A stretch of DNA of 64,000 bases, taken from contig NZ_NRRS01000001.1 of the NCBI RefSeq assembly GCF_016583795.1, forward strand, positions 111,349-175,348. Direction: 5' to 3'. Position 1 is the first letter of the stretch. Each line of letters begins with the position of its first letter. The position numbers were made by a program, and so were the translations under genes. Shown piece after piece: positions 7,612 to 16,029 of this stretch. The stretch comes from Rhabdochromatium marinum. GTDB taxonomy: Bacteria > Pseudomonadota > Gammaproteobacteria > Chromatiales > Chromatiaceae. The notes below the pieces were generated by a model that had not been told where the DNA came from, made no database searches, and saw nothing but the letters and a program-made list of their open reading frames with translations.

Positions 7612-9000
7612 TCAAGCGGGCTTTTCTACATCCATCAAATCCTTTAGCGTTAACCCAGTCACGGCTTCGGTGACAGCGGTGTCGATACTTGCCTCGATCT
7701 TGGCCACCGGGCCGGTGAGCGGTGCTGGCACCTGTTCCTCTTCGTAGTGGCGCACGGCGTTAAGCACGGCGATGATGGGAATCTGCTCGGGTGGCCGTCC
7801 TGGAATGAAGCCGACGCTATCGTCTTGCGCGTGACCGCTACTAGAGCCATAGCCGGAACTGGGATTGGAACCCTGGGCGTTGGCCTGGGTGCGGCGAATG
7901 ATGTGTTTGGCCTCCAGCATGTCAAGCAGGGTGGCGCTATTGGTTCCGGGGATACCGCAGGCTTTGGCCAGAGTGTCAGCGCTTGGTGGCTCCAAGCCCT
8001 GCTGATAGTCACTGGTAATACGGCTGGCCAACAGCAGCGCCAGACGCTCGCGCAGGCGGTTGCTCAGGCGTGGTTGGCGTTCCTTGGTGGCCAGATAAGC
8101 GGGGTTTTGCACATAAAAGGCGATATTGGCGCCGATCAGCACAATCAGCCAGGCAATATAGACCCACATCATGAACAGAATCAGAATCGCCAGCGAGGAA
8201 TAGATGGCGGCATATTTGGTGGAGCTGGACATGAAAGTGGCAAACAGCAAGCCCACCAGTTGCCACAGCAGACCGGCCACCAGGGCTCCGATCATGGCGG
8301 CGCGCAAGCGTACCCTGGTGTTGGGCACATAGGCGTAAATAAAGGTAAAGGCCAGGCTGATCAGCCCATAGGGCAGCAGCCAGGGGCCGAGCGTGCCGAG
8401 CACAAAGCCCATGGCCTGTTGATCCAGCAGCCATTGCACCAGGATATTGCTGCGCAGCGAGGCTGTGGCTCCCACAGCGGCGAAAAACAACACCGGGCCA
8501 ATCAATAACACGCTTAGATAATAGCTGACGCGCTCCGCCAGAGGGCGAATGTGCTGGATGCGCCAGGCGGAGTTGAACACCTGCTCGATTTTTTGGATCA
8601 GCGAGATTACTGAATACAGCAACACGGCAAGCCCAACAGAGCCCAACACCTTGACGTTGGTCTTGTCGACAAAGGCAATCAGATTGCTTGCAATCTCTCC
8701 GCCCTGGTCGCCCAAGGGGGCGAGTACATGCAGCAGCCAGGGTTCCAGCTGATTATGGACCCCGAACCCCTTGAGCACTGAGAAGCTGACCGCCAGCAGC
8801 GGCACCAGTGACAGCAGGGTTGTGTAGACCAGGCTCATGGCCTGCAGGGACAGCAGGCCCTGGTGAAAATCCCGCCCCAGCGCGAACAGAGTCCGTCCCA
8901 CCCAGAGGCCGTATGCCTGCCAGGCGGGGAGTTGTTCAAGCGGGGTGTGCCACAGCAGCCGCTCGGCCGTGCCTGGAACGGCTTTAAGATTGAGCATCAT
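7612..9000 (-). CDS. YihY/UPF0761 family inner-membrane protein
   Basis: 462 residues with about six hydrophobic helices between residues 40 and 300 (SLVYTTLLSLVPLLAVSFSVLKGFG, SVGLAVLLYSVISLIQKIEQVFN, ILFMMWVYIAWLIVLIGANI). The pattern, including the QKIEQVFNSAWRI segment, is that of the YihY/BrkB family once called ribonuclease BN; the nuclease activity was later assigned to another protein. The cytosolic C-terminal 160 residues hold a winged-helix-like stretch (LAKACGIPGTNSATLLDMLEAKHII) and a low-complexity Gly/Ser linker at about 375-390. Convergent with the FG-GAP gene, 6 bases apart. Function is not established. Confidence 0.85.
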   Translation of the reverse strand: MMLNLKAVPGTAERLLWHTPLEQLPAWQAYGLWVGRTLFALGRDFHQGLLSLQAMSLVYTTLLSLVPLLAVSFSVLKGFGVHNQLEPWLLHVLAPLGDQGGEIASNLIAFVDKTNVKVLGSVGLAVLLYSVISLIQKIEQVFNSAWRIQHIRPLAERVSYYLSVLLIGPVLFFAAVGATASLRSNILVQWLLDQQAMGFVLGTLGPWLLPYGLISLAFTFIYAYVPNTRVRLRAAMIGALVAGLLWQLVGLLFATFMSSSTKYAAIYSSLAILILFMMWVYIAWLIVLIGANIAFYVQNPAYLATKERQPRLSNRLRERLALLLASRITSDYQQGLEPPSADTLAKACGIPGTNSATLLDMLEAKHIIRRTQANAQGSNPSSGYGSSSGHAQDDSVGFIPGRPPEQIPIIAVLNAVRHYEEEQVPAPLTGPVAKIEASIDTAVTEAVTGLTLKDLMDVEKPA

Positions 9001-9036
9001 CCGGCCGCAGTGCAGACACCGACTGACTCCCAGCCG

Positions 9037-9519
9037 CTACACATGCGTACGCGCCAGACGGGCCTTCTCGCGTTGCCAGTCGCGGTCTTTCTCGGTAGCG
9101 CGTTTGTCGTGCAGCTTTTTGCCCTTGGCCAGGCCGATTTCCAACTTGGCGCGACCGCGCTTCCAATACATGGCCGTTGGCACCAGGGTATAGCCGGCGC
9201 GCTCGGTTTGGCCAATCAGCCGGTCAAGCTCCCCGCGATGGAGCAGCAGCTTGCGGGTGCGGGTGGGATCCGGAGTGACATGGGTCGAGGCCGAGGATAA
9301 GGGAGAGACATGGGCACCAATCAGAAAAGCCTCGGCATGTAACACCTTGACATAGCTCTCCTTAAGCTGCGCGCGTCCGGCGCGCAGACTCTTGACCTCC
9401 CAGCCCAGCAGGACCAGACCGGCCTCGATGCGTTGTTCGATGTGATAGTCGTGTCCGGCTTTTTTGTTCAGCGCAATGGTATTGCTGCCGGCGGACTTTT
9501 TCTTGCTAGATTTTGCCAT
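9037..9519 (-). CDS. smpB: SsrA-binding protein SmpB
   Basis: 160 residues, the usual length. The start [19 protein letters not shown] and the core [20 protein letters not shown] and [19 protein letters not shown] are diagnostic of SmpB, which binds tmRNA and brings it to stalled ribosomes for trans-translation. The C-terminal tail [18 protein letters not shown] is the basic helix that enters the empty mRNA channel. It sits between yihY and the TRAP permease genes. The tmRNA gene itself was not recognised in this window. Confidence 0.96.
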   Translation of the reverse strand: MAKSSKKKSAGSNTIALNKKAGHDYHIEQRIEAGLVLLGWEVKSLRAGRAQLKESYVKVLHAEAFLIGAHVSPLSSASTHVTPDPTRTRKLLLHRGELDRLIGQTERAGYTLVPTAMYWKRGRAKLEIGLAKGKKLHDKRATEKDRDWQREKARLARTHV

Positions 9520-9542
9520 GCCTCAAGTGTAAGCGATTTCGC

Positions 9543-10928
9543 TCAATCCTGATAAATTGCGTGCGGCAGCCAGGTGGCGATGTCCGGGAACAGCGCCAAC
9601 GTCCCCAGCATTAGCAGTTGGATCAGAATAAAGGGCGCCACGCCCTGGTAAATTTGCACGGTACTCAGTTGCGGCGGTGCCACACCGCGCAGGTAGAACA
9701 GCGAGAAGCCAAAGGGCGGGGTGAGGAAGGAGGTTTGCAGGTTAATGGCGATCATTACCCCGAGCCAGATCGGGTCGAGTCCCATAGTCAGCAGTACCGG
9801 CCCGACAATGGGCACCACGACAAAGGTGATTTCGATGAAGTCCAGAATAAAGCCCAGCAGGAACATCACCAGCATGACCAAGGCCACCGCGCTCAGAGTG
9901 CCACCGGGCAGGCTGGTGAGAAATTCCGTGACCAGTTCATCACCATGAAAGCCGCGAAACACCAGTGAGAACACCGCTGCACCAATAAAAATCAGAAACA
10001 CCATGCTGGTGACCAGGGTGGTTTGTCGCACCACTTCGCGCATAGTGCTCAAACTGAGCTGACGTTGCTCGGCTGCGAGCAGCATGGCACCAACAGCCCC
10101 CACAGCTGCGGCCTCGGTCGGAGTGGCAAAACCGTAGAGAATCGACCCCAGTACGGCGACAATCAGCACCAGGGGCGGCAGCAGCACGCGCACCACCTGC
10201 AACCAGAGTCCGGAACCGCTGCGCAGGCGCTCGTCGGCCGGAATTGCCGGCACCCAATGCGGTTTCAACCAGGCAATGAGCAGCAGGTAGGTGATATAGG
10301 CGGCCACCAGCAGCAGTCCAGGAATCAGAGCGCCAACGAACAGATCCCCGACCGATACCGTCTTGGGCGACCAGATGCCCATATCGAGCTGTGCCTGCTG
10401 ATAGGCGGAGGAGAGCACGTCACCGAGGAGCACCAACACAATGGACGGCGGAATGATCTGCCCCAGGGTGCCGGAAGCGCAGATGGTGCCAGCCGCCAGG
10501 CTCGGTGAGTAGTGGCGCTTGAGCATGGTTGGCAGCGACAGCAGCCCCATGGTGACCACAGTGGCGCCGACAATGCCGGTGCTGGCGGCGAGCAGCATCC
10601 CGACCACCGTCACCGAGATGCCTAGCCCGCCCCGCATGGGGCCAAACAGCATCGCCATAGTATCAAGCAGCTTCTCGGCCACTCGCGAGCGTTCTAGCAT
10701 CACTCCCATAAACACGAACAGCGGCACCGCAATCAGGGTTTCGTTGGTCATGATGCCGTAGACGCGGTTGGGCAGCGCTTGCAGGAAGGCATGATCGAAT
10801 AGACCAAAGCCTTCGCCGATCAGCGCCATGATCAGCGCCGTGCCACCCAGCGACAGCGCCACTGGATAGCCCAGCAGCAGCACCAAGCCGACCATCACAA
10901 ACAGCAGCACCGGCATCCAGTCAGCCAT
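9543..10928 (-). CDS. dctM: TRAP transporter large permease (DctM)
   Basis: 461 residues from the ATG at 10928, which overlaps the end of dctQ by 8 bases; an ATG at 10940 is also in frame. Numerous hydrophobic helices and hallmark stretches such as GYPVALSLGG, GIVGATVVTMGLLSLPTML, GTLGQIIPPSIVLVLLGD and LQTSFLTPPFGFSLFYLRG identify the DctM subunit of a sodium-driven TRAP carrier. The spacing of the PPFGFSLFYLRG motif resembles the mannitol/chloroaromatic-type (FcbT3/DctM-like) branch. Substrate is unknown because no binding protein is encoded nearby. Confidence 0.93.
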   Translation of the reverse strand: MADWMPVLLFVMVGLVLLLGYPVALSLGGTALIMALIGEGFGLFDHAFLQALPNRVYGIMTNETLIAVPLFVFMGVMLERSRVAEKLLDTMAMLFGPMRGGLGISVTVVGMLLAASTGIVGATVVTMGLLSLPTMLKRHYSPSLAAGTICASGTLGQIIPPSIVLVLLGDVLSSAYQQAQLDMGIWSPKTVSVGDLFVGALIPGLLLVAAYITYLLLIAWLKPHWVPAIPADERLRSGSGLWLQVVRVLLPPLVLIVAVLGSILYGFATPTEAAAVGAVGAMLLAAEQRQLSLSTMREVVRQTTLVTSMVFLIFIGAAVFSLVFRGFHGDELVTEFLTSLPGGTLSAVALVMLVMFLLGFILDFIEITFVVVPIVGPVLLTMGLDPIWLGVMIAINLQTSFLTPPFGFSLFYLRGVAPPQLSTVQIYQGVAPFILIQLLMLGTLALFPDIATWLPHAIYQD

Positions 10929-11517
10929 GTGCGCCTCCACCCGTGGTCTCAGGGGGCGTGGGGCTGGTCAGGGCGGACTCGCAGCCAGCCAGAAAGAGGC
11001 CGTTGCGCAGCACCAGCACGACAGCCTGGATCAGCAGCAGCAGCGGCATGAGCAGAATCAGCGTTTTCAGCAGCCAGACGCCGGGTAAGCCACCGGCCTC
11101 GCGCGAGCCCTCGTGCAGCTTCCAGGACTCGACCACATAGTCGCCACTGACGAACAGAATAAACAGGCACACCGGGATCAGCAGCAGCAGGGTGCCGAGC
11201 AGATCCACCCAGGCACGCTGCCGGGGCGAGAAGCGCTGCGAATAGAAAATATCGACCCGTACATGCGCATTGCGCCCCAGGGTGTAGGCGATGCCAAGCA
11301 TGAACAGGGTCGCGTGCATGTAGGTGACGGACTCTTGCAGGCTGATCCAGCCGAGATCAAAGGCATAGCGCAGCACAACAACGAGAAAGGTCACCAACAC
11401 CATGGCCAGCGCCAGCCAGGCCAGGGTCTGACCGATGGTCAGGTTAATCCGGTCGAGCCAGCGCGCCAGCCGCAACAGGCGCGCCTGAGGCTGAGAAAGG
11501 GGTGCCTGCTCAGTCAT
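10921..11517 (-). CDS. dctQ: TRAP transporter small permease (DctQ)
   Basis: 198 residues with four hydrophobic helices (around 30-52, 68-88, 110-132, 150-172). ALAMVLVTFLVVVLRYAFDLGW, ESVTYMHATLFMLGIAYTL and HVRVDIFYSQRFSPRQRAWVD form the DctQ signature. It partners DctM in the inner membrane. Translation is coupled: its TGA falls inside the first codons of dctM. No DctP-type binding-protein gene lies upstream; the neighbour there encodes a DUF2782 protein. The missing receptor must be encoded elsewhere if the system works. Confidence 0.9.
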   Translation of the reverse strand: MTEQAPLSQPQARLLRLARWLDRINLTIGQTLAWLALAMVLVTFLVVVLRYAFDLGWISLQESVTYMHATLFMLGIAYTLGRNAHVRVDIFYSQRFSPRQRAWVDLLGTLLLLIPVCLFILFVSGDYVVESWKLHEGSREAGGLPGVWLLKTLILLMPLLLLIQAVVLVLRNGLFLAGCESALTSPTPPETTGGGAHG

Positions 11518-11532
11518 GGGACTCCGGGGCGG

Positions 11533-11901
11533 CTACCAACTAAACAGCAGCCATTGCGGCACGGACAGATTCGGTCCACGGTCTTCATCGGCATCGAGTT
11601 CACCATCGCCATCGGTGTCAAACATATAATAGGGTGGGCCGGCGAGCGGATCGATTTTGACCATATAGAGTTTGCCCTTGATGCGATACTCATAGATCAC
11701 TTCCGTGTCGGTTTCGGTAATGGTCACTTCGGGGGCAATGCCGTCCTGTGCCGAGGCGCCGGGATAGACGCTGCTCGCAGAGGGCGCCGGAGTGGGCAAC
11801 GCCAGCGGATAATCTGGCGGCGCAGTCGGCGGCGTTTGGGCGAGCGGACTTGTGACAAATCCAAGCAGCGCAAGCGCCGAGGCGATGAACAGGGTTTTCA
11901 T
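11533..11901 (-). CDS. DUF2782 family secreted protein
   Basis: 122 residues with a signal peptide about 1-21 (ALALLGFVTSPLAQ). A Pro/Ala-rich linker is followed by APEVTITETDTEVIYEYRIKGKLYMVKI and GPPYYMFDTDGDGELDADED, the conserved core of DUF2782. The D-x-D-G-D-G-E-L-D stretch looks like a calcium loop. In many gammaproteobacteria this gene lies next to polA or other housekeeping genes; here it is upstream of dctQ by 15 bases, with polA about 12 kb away. Function is unknown. Confidence 0.8.
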   Translation of the reverse strand: MKTLFIASALALLGFVTSPLAQTPPTAPPDYPLALPTPAPSASSVYPGASAQDGIAPEVTITETDTEVIYEYRIKGKLYMVKIDPLAGPPYYMFDTDGDGELDADEDRGPNLSVPQWLLFSW

Positions 11902-11999
11902 GGGTTAGTCTCCAGCCATGGGTTGCGGCCTGTGCGCCGGTCCCCTGCGCACGCCAAGTTCTTAGTTTATCATCGACACGCAAGACAGGAGGCCTGCCA

Positions 12000-13307
12000 A
12001 TGCAAGAGGACAGACTGCTCGAACTCGATGCCCGCCATGCTTGGCATCCCTACAGCGCGACACGCCATCCGGATCCAGTCTATCCGGTGCGTCGGGCGCA
12101 GGGGTGCCGCCTGGAACTCACCGATGGCCGGCAGCTAATCGACGGCATGGCCTCCTGGTGGTGCGTGATTCATGGCTACAATCACCCGCGCTTGAATGCG
12201 GCTGCGCAGGCGCAGTTGCAGGACATGGCGCATGTGATGTTCGGTGGCCTGACCCATGCTCCAGCCATGGGGCTGGTGGAGCGGCTGGTGCGCCTGACTC
12301 CGGCGCCGCTGCAACGGGTGTTTCTGAGCGATTCCGGCTCGGTTGCGGTCGAGATCGCACTCAAAATGGCCATGCAATACTGGCAGGCGCGCGGAACACC
12401 GGACAAAGTCCGCTTTCTGGCATTACGCCGTGGCTATCATGGCGATACCTTCCATGCGATGTCAGTCTGTGATCCCGTCACCGGCATGCACCGACTGTTC
12501 AGTGGCGCGCTGCCGCAGCAGCTGTTTGCCCCAGCACCGACGCCAGGGTTCGACCAAGGCTGCACCGAGGCGCAGATCGCTGACATGCAGCAGTTGCTCG
12601 ACGCACATCACCAGCAGCTGGCTGCGGTGATTCTGGAGCCCATTGTGCAGGGCGCCGGCGGCATGCGCTTTTACTCCCCTGAGTATCTGACCCGGGTGCG
12701 TGCCCTGTGCGATCACTATCAGGTATTGCTGATTGCCGATGAAATCGCCACCGGCTTCGGGCGCACTGGCCGGCTGTTTGCCTGCGAGCATGCCGGCATC
12801 AGCCCGGACATCATGACACTGGGCAAAGCGCTGACCGGGGGCTATCTGACCTCGGCGGCCACCCTGACCACCGAAACGGTCGCCGATACCATTGCCAGCG
12901 CCGAGCCGGGGGTCTTCATGCACGGCCCCACCTTCATGGGCAATCCACTCGCCTGCGCCATCGCCAATGCCAGCATCGATCTGCTGCTTGACAGCGATTG
13001 GGCGGCTAACATCCAGCGTATCGAAACCGGGCTACGTGCCGGCCTGGCCCCCTGTCGCGAGCTGTCCGGCGTCGCTGAGGTGCGGGTGCTCGGGGCCATT
13101 GGCGTGGTGGAGATGGAGCAGCCAGTCGCCATGCGCGAGATTCAGCGTCACTTTGTGGCCCAAGGCGTTTGGATTCGCCCCTTTGGACGTTTGGTCTATT
13201 TAATGCCGCCCTTTGTCATCACCGACGCCGAGTTGGAGCACCTCTGCGCGGCCATGCTGAGCGTCCTGCACGCCTGGGGATCGAACCCGTCGCCAGCTGT
13301 CGCCTGA
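12000..13307 (+). CDS. bioA: Adenosylmethionine-8-amino-7-oxononanoate transaminase
   Basis: 435 residues, usual size. An AGGAGG ribosome-binding site precedes the ATG. The start LLELDARHAWHPYSA, the ELTDGRQLIDGMASWWCVIHGYNHP segment and the PLP-lysine stretch MTLGKALTGGYLTSAATLTT are those of BioA, which transfers an amino group from S-adenosylmethionine to make 7,8-diaminononanoate in biotin synthesis. It stands alone: no bioB, bioF, bioC or bioD is in the window. BioA consumes SAM as amino donor. Divergent from the DUF2782 gene. Confidence 0.95.
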   Translation: MQEDRLLELDARHAWHPYSATRHPDPVYPVRRAQGCRLELTDGRQLIDGMASWWCVIHGYNHPRLNAAAQAQLQDMAHVMFGGLTHAPAMGLVERLVRLTPAPLQRVFLSDSGSVAVEIALKMAMQYWQARGTPDKVRFLALRRGYHGDTFHAMSVCDPVTGMHRLFSGALPQQLFAPAPTPGFDQGCTEAQIADMQQLLDAHHQQLAAVILEPIVQGAGGMRFYSPEYLTRVRALCDHYQVLLIADEIATGFGRTGRLFACEHAGISPDIMTLGKALTGGYLTSAATLTTETVADTIASAEPGVFMHGPTFMGNPLACAIANASIDLLLDSDWAANIQRIETGLRAGLAPCRELSGVAEVRVLGAIGVVEMEQPVAMREIQRHFVAQGVWIRPFGRLVYLMPPFVITDAELEHLCAAMLSVLHAWGSNPSPAVA

Positions 13308-13440
13308 TCACGCTCGCTTGCTCATGCTGCCCGAGCAGACGCTTTCGGCTATGATAAGTCGCGCTGGACGCAACCGGCTCAGGGGCCAGCGTTTAGTCAC
13401 ATCCAGACTTCATGCAAACTTCATGCAGACCGTTCAAATC

Positions 13441-13890
13441 ATGCACGCCGCTCAGTCACAGGATTCAACATCAAGCCAACCACCCACCTTTGTCTGGCCG
13501 GTGCGCGTTTACTACGAGGACACCGATGCCGGCGGTGTGGTCTATAACGCAAACTATCTGCGTTTTTTTGAGCGCGCCCGCACCGAATGGCTGCGCGCGC
13601 TTGGCTTCGAGCAGGATCAGCTGCGTGCGACGCATGATCTGCTGTTTGTCATGCGGCGCATCAATGTGCGCTTTGTGCAGCCGGCGCGCTTCAACGATGC
13701 GCTCAGTGTCACAGTGGTGGTGCAGCATCTCGGGCGTGCCAGTATTGATTTTGAGCAGCAGATTCGCCGCGTGGCCGATGACCAACTCTGCTGCCAGGCC
13801 GAGGTGAATATTGCGGCGGTGAGTGCCGCCTCGCTGCGGCCCACCCGTATACCGCCCCATCTTTTCGCGGAGATCGCCGATGAGCGCTGA
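13441..13890 (+). CDS. ybgC: Tol-Pal-associated acyl-CoA thioesterase YbgC
   Basis: 149 residues from the ATG at 13441. The open frame extends to 13318, but E. coli YbgC starts close to the motif RVYYEDTDAGGVVYNANYL, so the shorter form is preferred; no clear Shine-Dalgarno separates 13423 from 13441. The hot-dog fold motif YEDTDAGGVVYNANYLRFFERART carries the catalytic Asp. It hydrolyses acyl-CoA or acyl-ACP thioesters at the inner membrane. First gene of the tol-pal operon, with its stop overlapping tolQ by 11 bases. Confidence 0.92.
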   Translation: MHAAQSQDSTSSQPPTFVWPVRVYYEDTDAGGVVYNANYLRFFERARTEWLRALGFEQDQLRATHDLLFVMRRINVRFVQPARFNDALSVTVVVQHLGRASIDFEQQIRRVADDQLCCQAEVNIAAVSAASLRPTRIPPHLFAEIADER

Positions 13891-14554
13891 GCTTTCGCTG
13901 TTCGATCTGTTCGTCAATGCCAGTTGGCTGGTGCAGCTGGTGTTGCTGGTGCTGATTCTGGCCTCAGTGTTGTCCTGGGCGGTGATTTTCGACCGCTCGC
14001 GGGTGATCAAAAAAGCCCGGCAGGCGGCTGAAACCTTTGAGCACCGCTTTTGGTCCGGAGGTGATCTGAGCGCCTTGTATCGCGATCTCGGTCAGAGCGA
14101 AGCCAGCGGTTCCGGGCTGGCGTCGATTTTTCGCGCCGGTTTTAAGGAATATGTCCGGCTGCGCAAAATCGAACCCGATGACACCATGGCCGTCATCGTC
14201 GGCGCCGAGCGCTCCATGCGCGTGGCGCTCAGCCGCGAGATGGATCGGCTTGATGCCAATCTGGCCTTTCTAGCCACTATCGGCTCCATTGGCCCCTATG
14301 TGGGCCTATTTGGCACCGTCTGGGGCACCATGACGGCCTTTTACGCCTTGGGCAACCTGCAACAGGCGACCCTGGCGGTAGTGGCGCCCGGCATCTCCGA
14401 GGCACTGATTTCCACTGCCGTGGGGCTGTTCGCTGCCATTCCGGCCGTAGTAGCTTTTAATCGCTATGTTGATCAGGTTGAGCGGCTGCACAATCGCTAC
14501 GAGGAGTTCATGGAAGAGTTCTCCACACTGCTCCAGCGCCAAGGCCATCAATAA
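13880..14554 (+). CDS. tolQ: Tol-Pal motor subunit TolQ
   Basis: 224 residues from the ATG at 13880, inside the last codons of ybgC. Three membrane segments: about 18-38, 136-158 and 172-192. GSIGPYVGLFGTVWGTMTAF and GISEALISTAVGLFAAIPAV are the conserved second and third helices of the TolQ/ExbB/MotA family. With TolR it conducts protons and drives TolA, keeping the outer membrane constricted at division. Confidence 0.97.
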   Translation: MSAELSLFDLFVNASWLVQLVLLVLILASVLSWAVIFDRSRVIKKARQAAETFEHRFWSGGDLSALYRDLGQSEASGSGLASIFRAGFKEYVRLRKIEPDDTMAVIVGAERSMRVALSREMDRLDANLAFLATIGSIGPYVGLFGTVWGTMTAFYALGNLQQATLAVVAPGISEALISTAVGLFAAIPAVVAFNRYVDQVERLHNRYEEFMEEFSTLLQRQGHQ

Positions 14555-14593
14555 GCGCCATCACATCAGGGCCATTCATCGCCAGAGTCATCA

Positions 14594-15034
14594 ATGAAGC
14601 GCAAAGACCGCCGCAACCGCCGCCGGCCCATGGCCGAGATCAACGTGGTGCCCTACATTGATGTGATGATGGTGCTGCTGGTCATTTTTATGGTCACGGC
14701 ACCGCTGATCAATCAGGGCGTGAAACTTGACCTGCCCCAGGCGCAGGCTGATCCGCAGCCGGCCGAGGATAATCCGCCGGTGGTGATCCATATCGATAAA
14801 TTTGGCGACATCTACCTCGATTCTGGCGATGCGAACCCGCAGCGGGTCGATCAACAACAGCTGTTCGAGCGCCTGGAGCGCGTGCTGGCCACCACGGCGA
14901 ATGTTCAGGTCATGCTGCGCGCGGATGAATCCATCACCTATGGGCGCATCGTCGATGCCATGGTCGCCGCTCAGGCCGCCGGAGCGCCCAGCGTGGGGCT
15001 GGTGACGCAGCCGCCGCCTGAGGAGAGCCCCTGA
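14594..15034 (+). CDS. tolR: Tol-Pal motor subunit TolR
   Basis: 146 residues. A basic N-terminus (MKRKDRRNRRRPMAEINVVPYI) leads into a single membrane helix at about 21-42. PYIDVMMVLLVIFMVTAPL contains the aspartate that takes up the proton in the TolQR channel. A periplasmic domain follows. It lies 39 bases after tolQ and 9 before tolA, within one operon. Confidence 0.97.
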   Translation: MKRKDRRNRRRPMAEINVVPYIDVMMVLLVIFMVTAPLINQGVKLDLPQAQADPQPAEDNPPVVIHIDKFGDIYLDSGDANPQRVDQQQLFERLERVLATTANVQVMLRADESITYGRIVDAMVAAQAAGAPSVGLVTQPPPEESP

Positions 15035-15043
15035 CCAGGCGTC

Positions 15044-16006
15044 ATGTGGAACATTCTGCAACGCGACCCACGCGTCTTTTTATGGGCGCTGCTGCTGCAC
15101 GTGGGGCTGGCCATCCTGCTCTTCAGCGGTATCCACTGGATCCCGCGTGAGCAGGCACTCGGCGCCGATGAAGAACAACAGTCAGTCGAAGCACGCCTGC
15201 TGCTGTCGTCCCAGCAGCAGGATCGCGTCGCCGAGTTGCGTGATCCGGAAGCCTTCCGGGCTGCACAGGAAGCCGAGCGGCAGCGTCAGGCAGCTGAGCG
15301 CCGCCAGATGGCCGAGGCCGCCCGGCGCGCGGCAGCTGAGGCGGAGCGCCAACGGCAGGAAGCCTTAGAAGCGCAACGCCAACGCGAATTGCAAGCCAAG
15401 CGCGAGGCCGAAGAACGCGAAGTGCGCCGTCAGGCGGCAGCCGAGGCCAAGCGCCAAGCCGAACAACAGGCGCGCCTGGAAGCGGAGCGGGTCGCCCGTC
15501 GTCAGGCCGAGCGGAAAGCCCAACAGCAGGCCGAACGTGAGGCCCAGCAGCAGGCGGAGCGCGAAGCCAAAGAACGTGCGCAGCGTGAGCGTGAGGCCGA
15601 GCAGCAAGCTCAGCGCGAAGCCGAGGAACGCGCCCAGCGTGAAGCCAAAGCGCAGGCGGAGCGCGAAGCCGAGCAGCAGGCCCAGCGTGAGGCTGCCGCA
15701 GCGGCCGCTGACGCCGCCCGGGTACAACGCCTCGCCAGCGAATGGGTGCCTAAAATCGAGCACCGGGTGAAGCAAGTCTGGGTGCGTCCCCAGGGACTCC
15801 GAGTGCAGGTCGCAACTCTGGTGTCTCTCAAACTCAATCCCGGCGGCGAGGTGGTGCCAGGCAGTGTCAAAGTCATCGAAAGCAGCGGCTACCCGGCCTT
15901 CGATACTTCAGTGGTTCGCGCCATTGTGGATGCTTCCCCTCTGCCGGTCCCCGAGGGCGAGGATTTTGAACTTTTCCGTGAATTTAACTTCCGCTTTAGA
16001 CCTTAG
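15044..16006 (+). CDS. tolA: Tol-Pal protein TolA
   Basis: 320 residues. Membrane helix about 13-31 (LLLHVGLAILLFSGIHW). Residues about 60-225 form a long helix rich in Ala, Glu, Gln and Arg with near-identical units such as REAEQQAQREAEERAQ; the DNA at 15240-15710 is correspondingly repetitive. The C-terminal 95 residues carry a TonB/TolA-type domain (RVKQVWVRPQGL, SSGYPAFDTSVVRAI). It spans the periplasm and transmits force from TolQR to Pal. Confidence 0.96.
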   Translation: MWNILQRDPRVFLWALLLHVGLAILLFSGIHWIPREQALGADEEQQSVEARLLLSSQQQDRVAELRDPEAFRAAQEAERQRQAAERRQMAEAARRAAAEAERQRQEALEAQRQRELQAKREAEEREVRRQAAAEAKRQAEQQARLEAERVARRQAERKAQQQAEREAQQQAEREAKERAQREREAEQQAQREAEERAQREAKAQAEREAEQQAQREAAAAAADAARVQRLASEWVPKIEHRVKQVWVRPQGLRVQVATLVSLKLNPGGEVVPGSVKVIESSGYPAFDTSVVRAIVDASPLPVPEGEDFELFREFNFRFRP

Positions 16007-16029
16007 GAACTTTGTAGGAACCTGTCATC

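Noticed and set aside
13345..13355. TATGAT as a promoter for the tol-pal operon
   Set aside because: No -35 box at a workable distance; not enough to call a promoter.
15240..15710. Repetitive DNA that could be taken for a tandem-repeat locus
   Set aside because: It encodes the normal Glu/Gln/Ala/Arg helix of TolA, for which such repeats are typical.
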